Below, one piece after another: positions 1 to 7,207 of a DNA stretch of 39,913 nt. A program made the translations under genes and the position numbers. This stretch comes from Gemmatimonadota bacterium (GTDB taxonomy: Bacteria; Gemmatimonadota; Gemmatimonadetes; Gemmatimonadales; Gemmatimonadaceae), in assembly GCA_023249305.1 (NCBI GenBank), contig JAHFCU010000020.1, positions 1 through 39,913 on the forward strand. Reading direction: 5' to 3'. Positions within the stretch are counted from its first letter, which is position 1. Each line of letters opens with the position of its first letter. The notes under the pieces were generated by a model. That model searched no databases, was not told where the DNA came from, and saw nothing but the letters and a program-made list of their open reading frames with translations.

Positions 1-855
1 GGACTGCTCGAGGAGTTCGGCGATAACCGCGTCGTGGACAGCCCTATCGCCGAGCTCGGCTTCGCGGGCATCGGTGTGGGCGCGGCGATGGCCGGCCTGC
101 GCCCAGTCATCGAGTTCATGACGTGGAACTTCGCCCTCCTCGCCATTGACCAGGTGGTCAACTCGGCGGCGAAGATGCTGTATATGTCGGGCGGCCAGTA
201 CAACGTGCCGATCGTCTTTCGCGGTCCCAACGGCGCGGCGCTGCAGCTCGGCGCGCAACACTCGCAGGCGTTCGAGAGCTGGCTCGCGCACATCCCTGGC
301 ATCAAGGTTGTGTCGCCGGGCACGCCGTACGACGCCAAGGGTCTGTTGAAGAGCGCCATTCGTGACGACAACCCCGTGGTCGTGCTCGAGGGCGAGATGC
401 TCTACAACACCAAGGGCGAAGTCCCCGACCATGAGTACGTCATTCCGCTCGGCAAGGCCGAACTCAAGCGCGAGGGCGGCGATTGCACGATCGTGACGAG
501 CGGCAAGATGGTGCTCGTCGCGATGCAGGTGGCCGACCAGCTCGCCAAGGAAGACATCCACCTGGACGTCGTGGACCTCCTCACGATCCGCCCGATGGAC
601 GTCGAGTCCATCTACGCGTCGGTGCGCAAGACGCAGCGTGCGGTCGTGCTCGAGGAAGGGTGGGAGATCTGCGGCATCGGCGCGCAGGTGGTGGACTTCA
701 TCCAGCGCGAGTGCTTCGACCACCTCGACGCGCCCGTGCTCCGTGTGCACCAGAGCGACGCCCCGATGCCGTATGCCAAGGGGCTCGAGAAGATCGCGAA
801 GCCCGACGCCGCGAAGACGATCGCGGCGGTGAAGCAAGTCATGTACCGCGCGTAG
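1..855 (+). CDS. pdhB: Pyruvate dehydrogenase E1 component, beta subunit (5' partial)
   Basis: The frame is open from base 1, so the N-terminus lies outside the window; 284 residues are present. E1 beta pairs with E1 alpha for thiamine-diphosphate-dependent decarboxylation of pyruvate and reductive acetylation of lipoyl-E2 in the cytoplasm. Family hallmarks visible are SPIAELGFAGIGVGAA, the stretch EFMTWNFALLAIDQVVNSAAK, FRGPNGAALQLGAQHSQ, the transketolase C-terminal domain starting around IVTSGKMVLVAMQVA, and the closing DAPVLRVHQSDAPMPYAKGLE. E2 starts 41 bp downstream and E3 follows, so this is the distal half of a pdh operon; E1 alpha is presumably just upstream. A GTG at 34 is internal, not the start. 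A branched-chain 2-oxoacid dehydrogenase is the alternative, but the sequence reads as the pyruvate type. Confidence 0.95.
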   Translation, partial: GLLEEFGDNRVVDSPIAELGFAGIGVGAAMAGLRPVIEFMTWNFALLAIDQVVNSAAKMLYMSGGQYNVPIVFRGPNGAALQLGAQHSQAFESWLAHIPGIKVVSPGTPYDAKGLLKSAIRDDNPVVVLEGEMLYNTKGEVPDHEYVIPLGKAELKREGGDCTIVTSGKMVLVAMQVADQLAKEDIHLDVVDLLTIRPMDVESIYASVRKTQRAVVLEEGWEICGIGAQVVDFIQRECFDHLDAPVLRVHQSDAPMPYAKGLEKIAKPDAAKTIAAVKQVMYRA

Positions 856-861
856 TTCCGT

Positions 862-896
862 CACCTCCGCACTCCGCACCCCTCGCTCCTACTCAT
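862..896 (+). repeat. Pyrimidine-rich heptamer array abutting the E2 start codon
   Basis: Five degenerate 7-nt units in register (CACCTCC, GCACTCC, GCACCCC, TCGCTCC, TACTCAT) fill nearly the whole gap between the E1 beta stop and the E2 ATG at 897. There is no purine-rich Shine-Dalgarno sequence; the leader is instead C/T-rich. It is a more decayed relative of the RTCTCCC arrays at 1430 and 2200. Confidence 0.6.
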
Positions 897-2144
897 ATGG
901 CTACCAAGGTGTTCATGGAAGCTCTCTCCCCCACGATGGAGGAGGGTCGGCTCGTCAAGTGGAACACACCGGAGGGCGCCGCCGTGAAATCGGGCGATGT
1001 GCTCGCCGAGGTGGAGACCGACAAGGCGGTGATGGAACTCGTCGCGCGCGGCAATGGCGTGCTGCGCAAGCAGTTCGTCGCCGAAGGGTCGACCGTGCCG
1101 GTTGGCTCAGTGGTCGGCGTGATTGCCGCGGCCGATGAAGACATCACCGCCATCGTGAGCGGCACTGGCGTGGCACCGGCCGCGTCTCAAGCGGCCGCTG
1201 CGCTGGCTGTTGTGTCGGCTGCCTCGGCTGGTGCCGCGGCTCTTGCTCCTTCGTCCGCCCGCGTACCCTTCCCCTCTGGCCCCGCTTCTCAATCAAGGAG
1301 CTCCCCGCTTGCGCGGCGGCTCGCGCGTGAAAGCGGTGTCGACGTCGGCGCCATCGCCGGCTCCGGCCCCGGCGGCCGCGTCATCAAGCGCGATATCGAG
1401 GCGGCGATGAGCGGTGGCGGCGCGTCTACGTCTCCCATCTCCCGTCTCCCATCTCCCATCGCTGACTATCGCGACGAGCCCCTGACGCAGATCCGAAAGA
1501 CGATCGCTAAGCGGCTCGCTGAGTCCCTCGGCCCAATTCCGACGTTCTACCTGACGGCCGAGTTCGACATGACGCGCGTCGTCGAGATGCGCGCGCAGGC
1601 GGTGTCGCTCGGCGATGAGTTCAAGGTGTCGGTCAACGACATTGTGCTGAAAGCCGTGGCGACGGCGCTCGCCGCGCATCCCGAAGCCAACGCGCACTGG
1701 CTCGGTGACCGCATTCGTTACTTCAACCGCGTGCATCTCGGCATGGCGGTCGCCACCGACGACGGGCTTATCGTGCCGGTGATCTTCGACGCCGACCAGA
1801 AGGGCCTGCGCCAGATTGCGCGCGAGTCGCGCAACCTCGCGGCGAAAGCACGGGAGCGCAAGCTCACGCCCGAGCAGTACACGGGCTCCACGTTCTCCGT
1901 GTCGAACCTCGGCATGATGCAGATTGACCAGTTCACGGCGATCATCAACCCGCCCGAGTGCGGTATTCTCGCCATCGGCGCCATCGAGGACACACCGATG
2001 GTGCTCGACGGCGCGATCGCCGTACGCAAGCGCATGCGCGTGACGATGAGCTGCGACCATCGGGTCATTGATGGAGCCGTGGGTGCGCGATTCCTGCAAG
2101 AGTTGCGGCGCATGCTAGAGAATCCACTGATGCTCGTGTTCTAG
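897..2144 (+). CDS. pdhC: Pyruvate dehydrogenase E2, dihydrolipoyllysine acetyltransferase
   Basis: This 415-residue protein transfers the acetyl group from lipoyl to CoA and forms the core of the complex. Domains in order: one lipoyl domain (about 1-80) with the lipoylation site ETDKA at Lys43; an Ala/Pro-rich linker; a peripheral-subunit-binding domain (about 138-172, SSPLARRLARESGVDVGAI and GPGGRVIKRDIEAA); a second linker; and the acyltransferase domain (about 190-415) with the catalytic motif DHRVIDGA at His388. The ATG at 897 is chosen because the lipoyl domain starts there; no Shine-Dalgarno sequence precedes it. The second linker, TSPISRLPSPIADYR, is encoded by four copies of a 7-bp repeat (1430-1457), so a dispersed repeat appears to have been taken into a flexible region. 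Lipoylation would need LipB, encoded at 8254. Confidence 0.95.
   Translation: MATKVFMEALSPTMEEGRLVKWNTPEGAAVKSGDVLAEVETDKAVMELVARGNGVLRKQFVAEGSTVPVGSVVGVIAAADEDITAIVSGTGVAPAASQAAAALAVVSAASAGAAALAPSSARVPFPSGPASQSRSSPLARRLARESGVDVGAIAGSGPGGRVIKRDIEAAMSGGGASTSPISRLPSPIADYRDEPLTQIRKTIAKRLAESLGPIPTFYLTAEFDMTRVVEMRAQAVSLGDEFKVSVNDIVLKAVATALAAHPEANAHWLGDRIRYFNRVHLGMAVATDDGLIVPVIFDADQKGLRQIARESRNLAAKARERKLTPEQYTGSTFSVSNLGMMQIDQFTAIINPPECGILAIGAIEDTPMVLDGAIAVRKRMRVTMSCDHRVIDGAVGARFLQELRRMLENPLMLVF
1430..1457 (+). repeat. Heptamer array inside the E2 coding sequence
   Basis: Four exact-register units GTCTCCC, ATCTCCC, GTCTCCC, ATCTCCC lie within codons 178-187 of E2. Period 7 is not a multiple of 3, so successive copies are read in different frames; the product is a Ser/Pro/Arg linker between the subunit-binding and catalytic domains. 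Confidence 0.85.
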
Positions 2145-2240
2145 AGATGGGAGATTGGAGATGGGAGAGGGGAGTAGACGCCCGCCCATCTCCATTCAGA
2201 TCTCCCATCGCCCGTCTCCCATCTCCCATCTGCCTCTCCC
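2142..2240. repeat. Inverted pair of heptamer arrays between E2 and Lpd
   Basis: The left arm (2142-2176) holds five purine-rich units (TAGAGAT, GGGAGAT, TGGAGAT, GGGAGAG, GGGAGTA), the first containing the E2 stop codon. The right arm (2200-2240) holds ATCTCCC, ATCGCCC, GTCTCCC, ATCTCCC, ATCTGCC and TCTCCC, ending directly at the Lpd ATG. The arms are reverse complements in consensus, so the RNA could form a long imperfect hairpin, in several registers, that sequesters the Lpd start. Neither arm offers a properly spaced Shine-Dalgarno sequence for Lpd. Confidence 0.85.
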
Positions 2241-3644
2241 ATGGCAAACTTCGATGTTGTATTCCTCGGCGGTGGCCCCGCGGGTTACGTTGGCGCGATC
2301 CGCGCCGCGCAGCTTGGTCTCACCGTCGCCGTGATTGAGCGCGAAGGGCTCGGCGGCACCTGCGTGCTCTGGGGATGCATCCCCGCCAAGGCGCTCCTGG
2401 AGTCGTCGCACATCGCCAACCGTCTGAAGCACGCCGCCGAGTTCGGCGTGAAGGTCGGCGATATCACGCTCGACTTCGGCGTGGCGATGAAGCGCTCTCG
2501 CGACGTCTCGACCAAGAACTCCAAGGGCGTCGAGTTCCTCTTCAAGAAGAACAAGATCACCTGGATCAAGGGGACGGGCGTCATCGGCACGGGGAAGACC
2601 GTCAAGGTCACCACCGCCGACGGCAAGAGCGAGACGCATACGGCCACGAAGGCGCTCGTGATCGGCACGGGCGCGCGCGTGAAGGGCCTGCCGCAGGCGG
2701 GGCTCGAACTCAACAAGACGACGGTGATTTCGTCGGATGAAGCGCTCGTGCTGGAGAAGGCGCCCAGGTCGCTGGCCGTCGTTGGCGCCGGCGCCGTGGG
2801 CTGCGAGTTCGCCGACGTCTTCAACGCCTTCGGCACAAAGGTCACGCTCCTCGAAGTGTTGCCGCGCATCCTGCCGCTCGAGGACGAGGACAGCTCGGCC
2901 GAGGTGGCACGCGCGTTCAAGAAGCGCGGCATTGACGTGTACGCGGGCGCGAAGCTCACCGGAGCGAAGATCGCGAAGGACCACTTGACGCTGACCGTGG
3001 AGGCGGGCGGTCAGAAGCAGGAGATCGAGGTGGAGAAAGTGCTCGTCGCCGCCGGTCGCGCGCCGAACATCGAGAACATCGGGCTCAAGGAAGCGGGCGT
3101 GCAGCTCACCGACCGCGGCTTCATCAAGGTGAACGACAAGCTCGAGACCACGGCAAAGGGCGTCTACGCGATCGGCGACGTGGCGGGCCCGCCGATGCTC
3201 GCCCACAAGGGAGAGCGCGAGGGCGTGATCGTCGCCGAGATTATTGCCGGGCATCGGTTTCACCCGATTAACTACGGCAACATCCCCAACTGCACGTACT
3301 GCCACCCTGAGGTGGCGTCCATCGGACTCACCGAGGCGCAGTGCAAGGAGAAGAAGCTCGACTACAAGGTCGGCAAATTCCCCTTCAGCGCGAACGGCCG
3401 TGCGCGCACCTCGGGCGAGACCGAGGGCTTTGTGAAGATCATCCGCGACGCCAAGTACGGCGAAATCCTCGGTGCGCACCTCGTGGGCCCACACGTGACC
3501 GAGTTGATCCACGAGCTGCTCGTGGCGCGGGAGAACGAGTTCACCGTGGAGGAGCTGGATCTGGCCATCCACGCGCACCCGACGCTGTCGGAGGCCATCG
3601 CCGAAGCCGTGCTCGATTCGATGGGGAAGATGATTCACGCCTGA
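2241..3644 (+). CDS. lpdA: Dihydrolipoyl dehydrogenase (E3)
   Basis: This 467-residue flavoprotein reoxidises dihydrolipoyl-E2 with NAD+. It shows the FAD-binding GGGPAGY near the N-terminus, the redox disulfide in GGTCVLWGCIPAKALL (Cys41 and Cys46), the NAD-binding VVGAGAVGCEFADVF, the second FAD motif in VYAIGDVAG, and the C-terminal active-site base HAHPTLSEA (His446, Glu451). Length is typical of the family. The third gene of the pdh operon, it starts right after the heptamer repeat and has no visible Shine-Dalgarno site; its start is fixed by the Rossmann motif beginning a few residues in. A strong hairpin terminator follows at 3692. A role in other 2-oxoacid complexes or glycine cleavage is also possible, since E3 is often shared. 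Confidence 0.96.
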   Translation: MANFDVVFLGGGPAGYVGAIRAAQLGLTVAVIEREGLGGTCVLWGCIPAKALLESSHIANRLKHAAEFGVKVGDITLDFGVAMKRSRDVSTKNSKGVEFLFKKNKITWIKGTGVIGTGKTVKVTTADGKSETHTATKALVIGTGARVKGLPQAGLELNKTTVISSDEALVLEKAPRSLAVVGAGAVGCEFADVFNAFGTKVTLLEVLPRILPLEDEDSSAEVARAFKKRGIDVYAGAKLTGAKIAKDHLTLTVEAGGQKQEIEVEKVLVAAGRAPNIENIGLKEAGVQLTDRGFIKVNDKLETTAKGVYAIGDVAGPPMLAHKGEREGVIVAEIIAGHRFHPINYGNIPNCTYCHPEVASIGLTEAQCKEKKLDYKVGKFPFSANGRARTSGETEGFVKIIRDAKYGEILGAHLVGPHVTELIHELLVARENEFTVEELDLAIHAHPTLSEAIAEAVLDSMGKMIHA

Positions 3645-3652
3645 TGGCGTGA

Positions 3653-3692
3653 GAGAACAGCAGAGAGCAACAGAAAACAACAGAGTACAACA
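3653..3692 (+). repeat. Four degenerate 10-nt repeats upstream of the pdh terminator
   Basis: Units GAGAACAGCA, GAGAGCAACA, GAAAACAACA and GAGTACAACA run head to tail directly before the terminator stem. The tract is almost free of T on the coding strand and should stay single-stranded in the transcript. No function is assigned. Confidence 0.75.
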
Positions 3693-3737
3693 GAGGGGCG
3701 CCGCGATTTGCGAGCGCCCCTCTCTTGTGTTCTGTTT
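3692..3737 (+). terminator. Intrinsic terminator of the pdh operon
   Basis: A perfect 10-bp stem AGAGGGGCGC (3692-3701) with GCGCCCCTCT (3714-3723) encloses a 12-nt loop that can itself add three CGC/GCG pairs. It is followed by a T-rich tail, CTTGTGTTCTGTTT. Confidence 0.88.
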
Positions 3738-3776
3738 GACGCGGCCCCCCCTTCCGTTCGACTTCCCGGGCCTGTC

Positions 3777-4994
3777 ATGCGAGCGCCGTGGTTCGCGCCC
3801 CTCATCATGCTCGGCGCCTGCCAACAAGGCGCCGTGTCTATCAACCTGCCGACGACCCCCGTCGGACAGAGCGATACGCTCGTGGCTCGCGACCTCGCGC
3901 CGGGAGTGGCCTACCGCAAGTTCGTGGACCGCACGGCGCCGAACGTGATGTACCTCGTGCGGGTGGACCTGCGGCGCACCGACCTCGCACTGCGCCACGT
4001 GCGCGCGCTCGACCAGCTCGTCAGCCGCGAGAAGACCTCGGACATGGCGCGCCGAGTGACCGCGACTGGCGCAACGGTGCTCGCCGCGGTGAACGGGGAC
4101 TTCTTTTCGCCCACCGGCGAAAACGAGAACAACCAGGTGCTCGGCGGTGAGTGGTGGAAGGGCGTGCAGGTCTCCGAATCCACATTCGACACGTTCGACA
4201 ACGCGCACGCGCAGTTCGGCGTGGACGCGGCCGGTCGTCCCCTGATGGACCGGTTCGTCCTCGACGGGCGCGCGTGGGCGCGCGGCGCGGTCACTCCAGT
4301 CGCCACGGTCAACTCCGTGCCGCAGGGCGCTCCCACCGCCGCGTCGCTCTACACGTGGCGTTACGGCGCGGCCACGCCCCGTGACACTGTTCGCAAGGTG
4401 ACCGAAGCGCCGATGGTCGCAGCGGGCAAGCGCGCCGACACGCTGCTGTATGTCCGGCGCGGCACGACGTCGCCCACGTCGGTAACGGCGATTCCCGCGA
4501 ACGGTGCGGTGCTTGTCGCGTACGGCACCGGATCGAGCGCCCAGGGCGTGCAGGCGATGGCGGACGGCGACACGGTGAAGATTCTGCTTGCGACGCTTCC
4601 TCGCGCGGGCAGCGGCTTGGTGCCCGCGCTACTCATCGGCGGGTGGCCGCAGATTCTGCGCGACGGCAGCAACGAAGCCGGTCAGTCGGCGACCGTCGAA
4701 GGCACGATCGCCAGCAATACGGACAACCAGCATCCACGCACGGCGGTCGGATTCTCGCGCGACAGTTCGATGCTCTATCTGCTGGTCGTGGATGGGCGAA
4801 CCACGCTGAGCGTTGGTGTGACTACCGTGCAGCTGGCGGTGCTCCTGCAGCGCCTTGGCGCGTGGCATGCGATGAACTTCGACGGCGGTGGCTCGACGAC
4901 GATGGTCATTGACGGCGTCGTCGTGAACGCGCCGTCGGATGCCACCGGTGAGCGACCTGTCGGCAACGCACTGCTCGTGGTGAAGAAGCCGTGA
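3777..4994 (+). CDS. Phosphodiester glycosidase (DUF2233/NAGPA-like) lipoprotein
   Basis: This 405-residue protein has a short signal peptide ending in a lipobox (MLGAC), so it is probably an outer- or inner-membrane-anchored lipoprotein. The ATG at 3777 is chosen because it gives a compact signal peptide. The body carries the features of the phosphodiester glycosidase domain found in the mammalian uncovering enzyme and in bacterial exopolysaccharide-related proteins: an early NGDFFSPTGENEN segment, then the diagnostic MNFDGGGSTTMVIDG and a closing NAPSDATGERPVGNALLV. Between them is a roughly 150-residue insertion of uncertain fold. The family hydrolyses sugar phosphodiesters; the substrate here is unknown. 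The gene lies alone between the pdh terminator and an M14 peptidase 75 bp downstream. Confidence 0.88.
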   Translation: MRAPWFAPLIMLGACQQGAVSINLPTTPVGQSDTLVARDLAPGVAYRKFVDRTAPNVMYLVRVDLRRTDLALRHVRALDQLVSREKTSDMARRVTATGATVLAAVNGDFFSPTGENENNQVLGGEWWKGVQVSESTFDTFDNAHAQFGVDAAGRPLMDRFVLDGRAWARGAVTPVATVNSVPQGAPTAASLYTWRYGAATPRDTVRKVTEAPMVAAGKRADTLLYVRRGTTSPTSVTAIPANGAVLVAYGTGSSAQGVQAMADGDTVKILLATLPRAGSGLVPALLIGGWPQILRDGSNEAGQSATVEGTIASNTDNQHPRTAVGFSRDSSMLYLLVVDGRTTLSVGVTTVQLAVLLQRLGAWHAMNFDGGGSTTMVIDGVVVNAPSDATGERPVGNALLVVKKP

Positions 4995-5069
4995 CGCCAT
5001 TCGCCGTCGCCGTCGTCGCATCTTAGTGTTAGAAGGTCCGAAGCATCATCCTGTAACGGAGCCCGCAAG

Positions 5070-6383
5070 ATGTCACTGCTCTCGTCCTGCCGAATCCTCC
5101 CGCTCGCGTTGTGCGCCATCGCCTGCTTCGCCGCGCCGCGCGTCGCGAGCCGTCCGAGTCCCGCCGCCGACTGCTGCCTTGACCTCGGCCGTCGCGTCGC
5201 CGCCGAGCAGCGCGTCGGCGCCATCAATGCACGCCGGTTCACGCATGCGGAATATTGGGCGGCGGTCGAGCCGTCGCTCACGTCGAAGGCGCTGCGCGTC
5301 ACGCCGGTCGGCGCCTCCACGCATGGGCGTGCACTGCGCGCCGTCACGTTTGGCACGGGCCCAACGGCTGTCTTCCTCTGGTCGCAGATGCACGGCGATG
5401 AGTCCACGGCGACGATGGCGCTCGCCGACCTGTTCACGTGGATGGCGCGCGCGGCGTCGGAGCGCGATCCGGTGCGCGACCGCATCGCGTCGAAGCTCAC
5501 CGTCGTGATGTTGCCGATGCTGAACCCGGACGGTGCCGAGGCATTCCAGCGCGAGAACGCGATCGGCGTGGACATCAACCGCGATGTGCGGCGCCTGTCC
5601 ACCGCGGAGGCACGCGTGTTGAAGGCCGTGCGCGACTCCATCAAGCCAGCATTCGGCTTCAACCTGCACGACCAGAACGCGCGTACGCTGGGACGGCCCA
5701 GCAACCAGCGGGTTGGCATCGCGCTCCTCGCGCCCGCGGCCGAGGTGACGAACAGCTTTGGCCCCACACGCGCCGCGGCGCGACTGGTGGCGGCGCGCAT
5801 TCGGTCGGTGCTCGAACGCGAGATTCCCGGCCGCATCGCGCGCTACGACGACACGTTCAACCCGCGCGCCTTCGGCGACCTGATGCAGAGCTGGGGCACG
5901 AGCCTCGTGCTCATCGAGAGCGGGGGGCTTCCTGATGATCCGGAAAAGCAGCAGCTGCGGCGCGTGAACGTCATCGCGATCCTCTCCGCGCTCGACGCCA
6001 TCGCCACCGGCGATTTCCGCAACGAAACCCCCGACACTTACATGTCGCTGCCGGTCAACAGCGGCTCCGCGGTGGACGTCCTGATCACCGGCGCGTCCGT
6101 CGTATTGCCCGGCCAGGCGCCTGTGCGGCTGGATCTCTCGTTCAACTTCGACGATCCACTGCGCAAGGGTCGCGCGCGTCTGCGCGAGATCGGCGACCTC
6201 GACGACGTGGTGGCGTTTGACACGGTGTCAGCGACAGGCCTGTTCATCCACCCGGCGGCCGCCATGCTGACCGAGCAGCGTGGCAAGATGTACTTCCGCA
6301 GCGGCGTGCCGGTGCAGATGACTCTACGAAAGGGCGCGGATCCGGCGAGCGAGCTGGTCAAGGAGTTCGGAGGGAATAGATAG
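5070..6383 (+). CDS. Secreted M14-family zinc carboxypeptidase
   Basis: The protein is 437 residues, with an N-terminal hydrophobic signal segment (about 1-28), so export is likely. The M14 fold is indicated by the zinc motif HGDE in SQMHGDESTATM, the asparagine/arginine region DINRD after LNPDGAEAFQRE, the third zinc ligand in FNLHDQN, and a candidate catalytic glutamate in LVLIESGG. The last 100 or so residues look beta-rich and may be an accessory domain. The family removes C-terminal amino acids or trims peptidoglycan peptides; which applies is not evident. The ATG at 5070 has a GGAG-type ribosome site upstream. The gene converges with the next gene, and a double hairpin lies between them. 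Confidence 0.87.
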   Translation: MSLLSSCRILPLALCAIACFAAPRVASRPSPAADCCLDLGRRVAAEQRVGAINARRFTHAEYWAAVEPSLTSKALRVTPVGASTHGRALRAVTFGTGPTAVFLWSQMHGDESTATMALADLFTWMARAASERDPVRDRIASKLTVVMLPMLNPDGAEAFQRENAIGVDINRDVRRLSTAEARVLKAVRDSIKPAFGFNLHDQNARTLGRPSNQRVGIALLAPAAEVTNSFGPTRAAARLVAARIRSVLEREIPGRIARYDDTFNPRAFGDLMQSWGTSLVLIESGGLPDDPEKQQLRRVNVIAILSALDAIATGDFRNETPDTYMSLPVNSGSAVDVLITGASVVLPGQAPVRLDLSFNFDDPLRKGRARLREIGDLDDVVAFDTVSATGLFIHPAAAMLTEQRGKMYFRSGVPVQMTLRKGADPASELVKEFGGNR

Positions 6384-6424
6384 GGCGGCGCTGTTGCACC
6401 GCCCTCCGTGGCGCTCGTAGCGCC
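6382..6424. terminator. Tandem hairpins between convergent genes
   Basis: Two stems fill the gap: AGGGCGG/CCGCCCT (6382-6388 with 6399-6405) and GGCGCT/AGCGCC (6410-6415 with 6419-6424). Neither has a U-tract, so termination strength is uncertain, but the position between two convergent stop codons fits a bidirectional terminator. Confidence 0.55.
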
Positions 6425-6427
6425 GCG

Positions 6428-7207
6428 CTATCGCGCCCAGTGCTTGGCCGCCTTCCCTGCCCCGGGGTTGAACAGTTGCGCGTCAATCGGCACGTCGCAC
6501 TGCCAGTCGTGATACTCCTCGAGCTGGCGGCGCGCGCCCGCGGCGAACATCTCGACGCGCGTGGCCAGCCATCCCTTGCCGCACGGCGCGAGGGCGCCGA
6601 GGTGCACGTCGAGCGGCGGCCGGCCCGCGGTGCTCGCAAGAATGATGCGCACGACCATCAAGTGCTTGTCCTCCACCCAGAACTGCGCCGATGTCGTGTT
6701 GGCCGGATCGCTGGAGCCGATGATCCACACCGCATGTCCCTGCCACTCCGCCGAGCGCAGCTTCGCGAGGTCCACGCCGAGCGGGACGAGCTGGACGATG
6801 GTGCGCTCCACCGTCTGCGCGTACGCGCCGGCGATGAGCGCCACGAACGGATTGCCCCCGGCGCGCATGGCCGCGAGGGTGTCGGCGCGCAGCACCCATG
6901 TGGAGTCCCACGTTGAGATAGTCGCGTTGCCGTTGGCGAGCGGCGCGACGTCAATGCGCAGCTGCGCGCCGCGATCCGGCGTGATCCTGAGCGTTTCGTA
7001 CCACGTCTGCACGGTGTCGCGTCCGTCGCGCTGGCGGATTGTCGTGGTCTGCCGGAAGGTGAGCGTCTTGAACCAGTCGCCCGCGTATGTGGATCGCATG
7101 CGGGCGAGGACGTCTTTGCCCGTCGCTGGCGTCGCGCCCTGCGCGAGGAGTTGCGACGCAAGGGTCATGGTAGCGGCCGCGGCGACGAGGCGTATCGTTC
7201 GGATCAT
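6428..7207 (-). CDS. Secreted hypothetical protein, LolA-like fold possible
   Basis: This 259-residue protein has a clear Sec signal peptide (about 1-22, ending ...LLAQG). The rest is rich in short beta segments: DWFKTLTFRQTTTIRQ, TWYETLRITPDRGAQLRID, QFWVEDKHLMVVRII. That pattern of an N-terminal helix followed by a half-barrel resembles the LolA/LppX or outer-membrane lipoprotein-sorting fold, but no diagnostic motif is present, so function is not assigned. Two cysteines near the C-terminus (PCGKGW, WQCDVP) could form a disulfide in the periplasm. Its start codon overlaps the possible start of the divergent gene at 7206, so the two probably share a regulatory region. Confidence 0.75.
   Translation of the reverse strand: MIRTIRLVAAAATMTLASQLLAQGATPATGKDVLARMRSTYAGDWFKTLTFRQTTTIRQRDGRDTVQTWYETLRITPDRGAQLRIDVAPLANGNATISTWDSTWVLRADTLAAMRAGGNPFVALIAGAYAQTVERTIVQLVPLGVDLAKLRSAEWQGHAVWIIGSSDPANTTSAQFWVEDKHLMVVRIILASTAGRPPLDVHLGALAPCGKGWLATRVEMFAAGARRQLEEYHDWQCDVPIDAQLFNPGAGKAAKHWAR

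Noticed and set aside
2196..4208. A 670-codon open frame on the minus strand opposite lpdA
   Set aside because: It lies antisense to lpdA and the next gene, has no recognisable domain and is His/Arg/Val-rich. This is a high-GC mirror frame.
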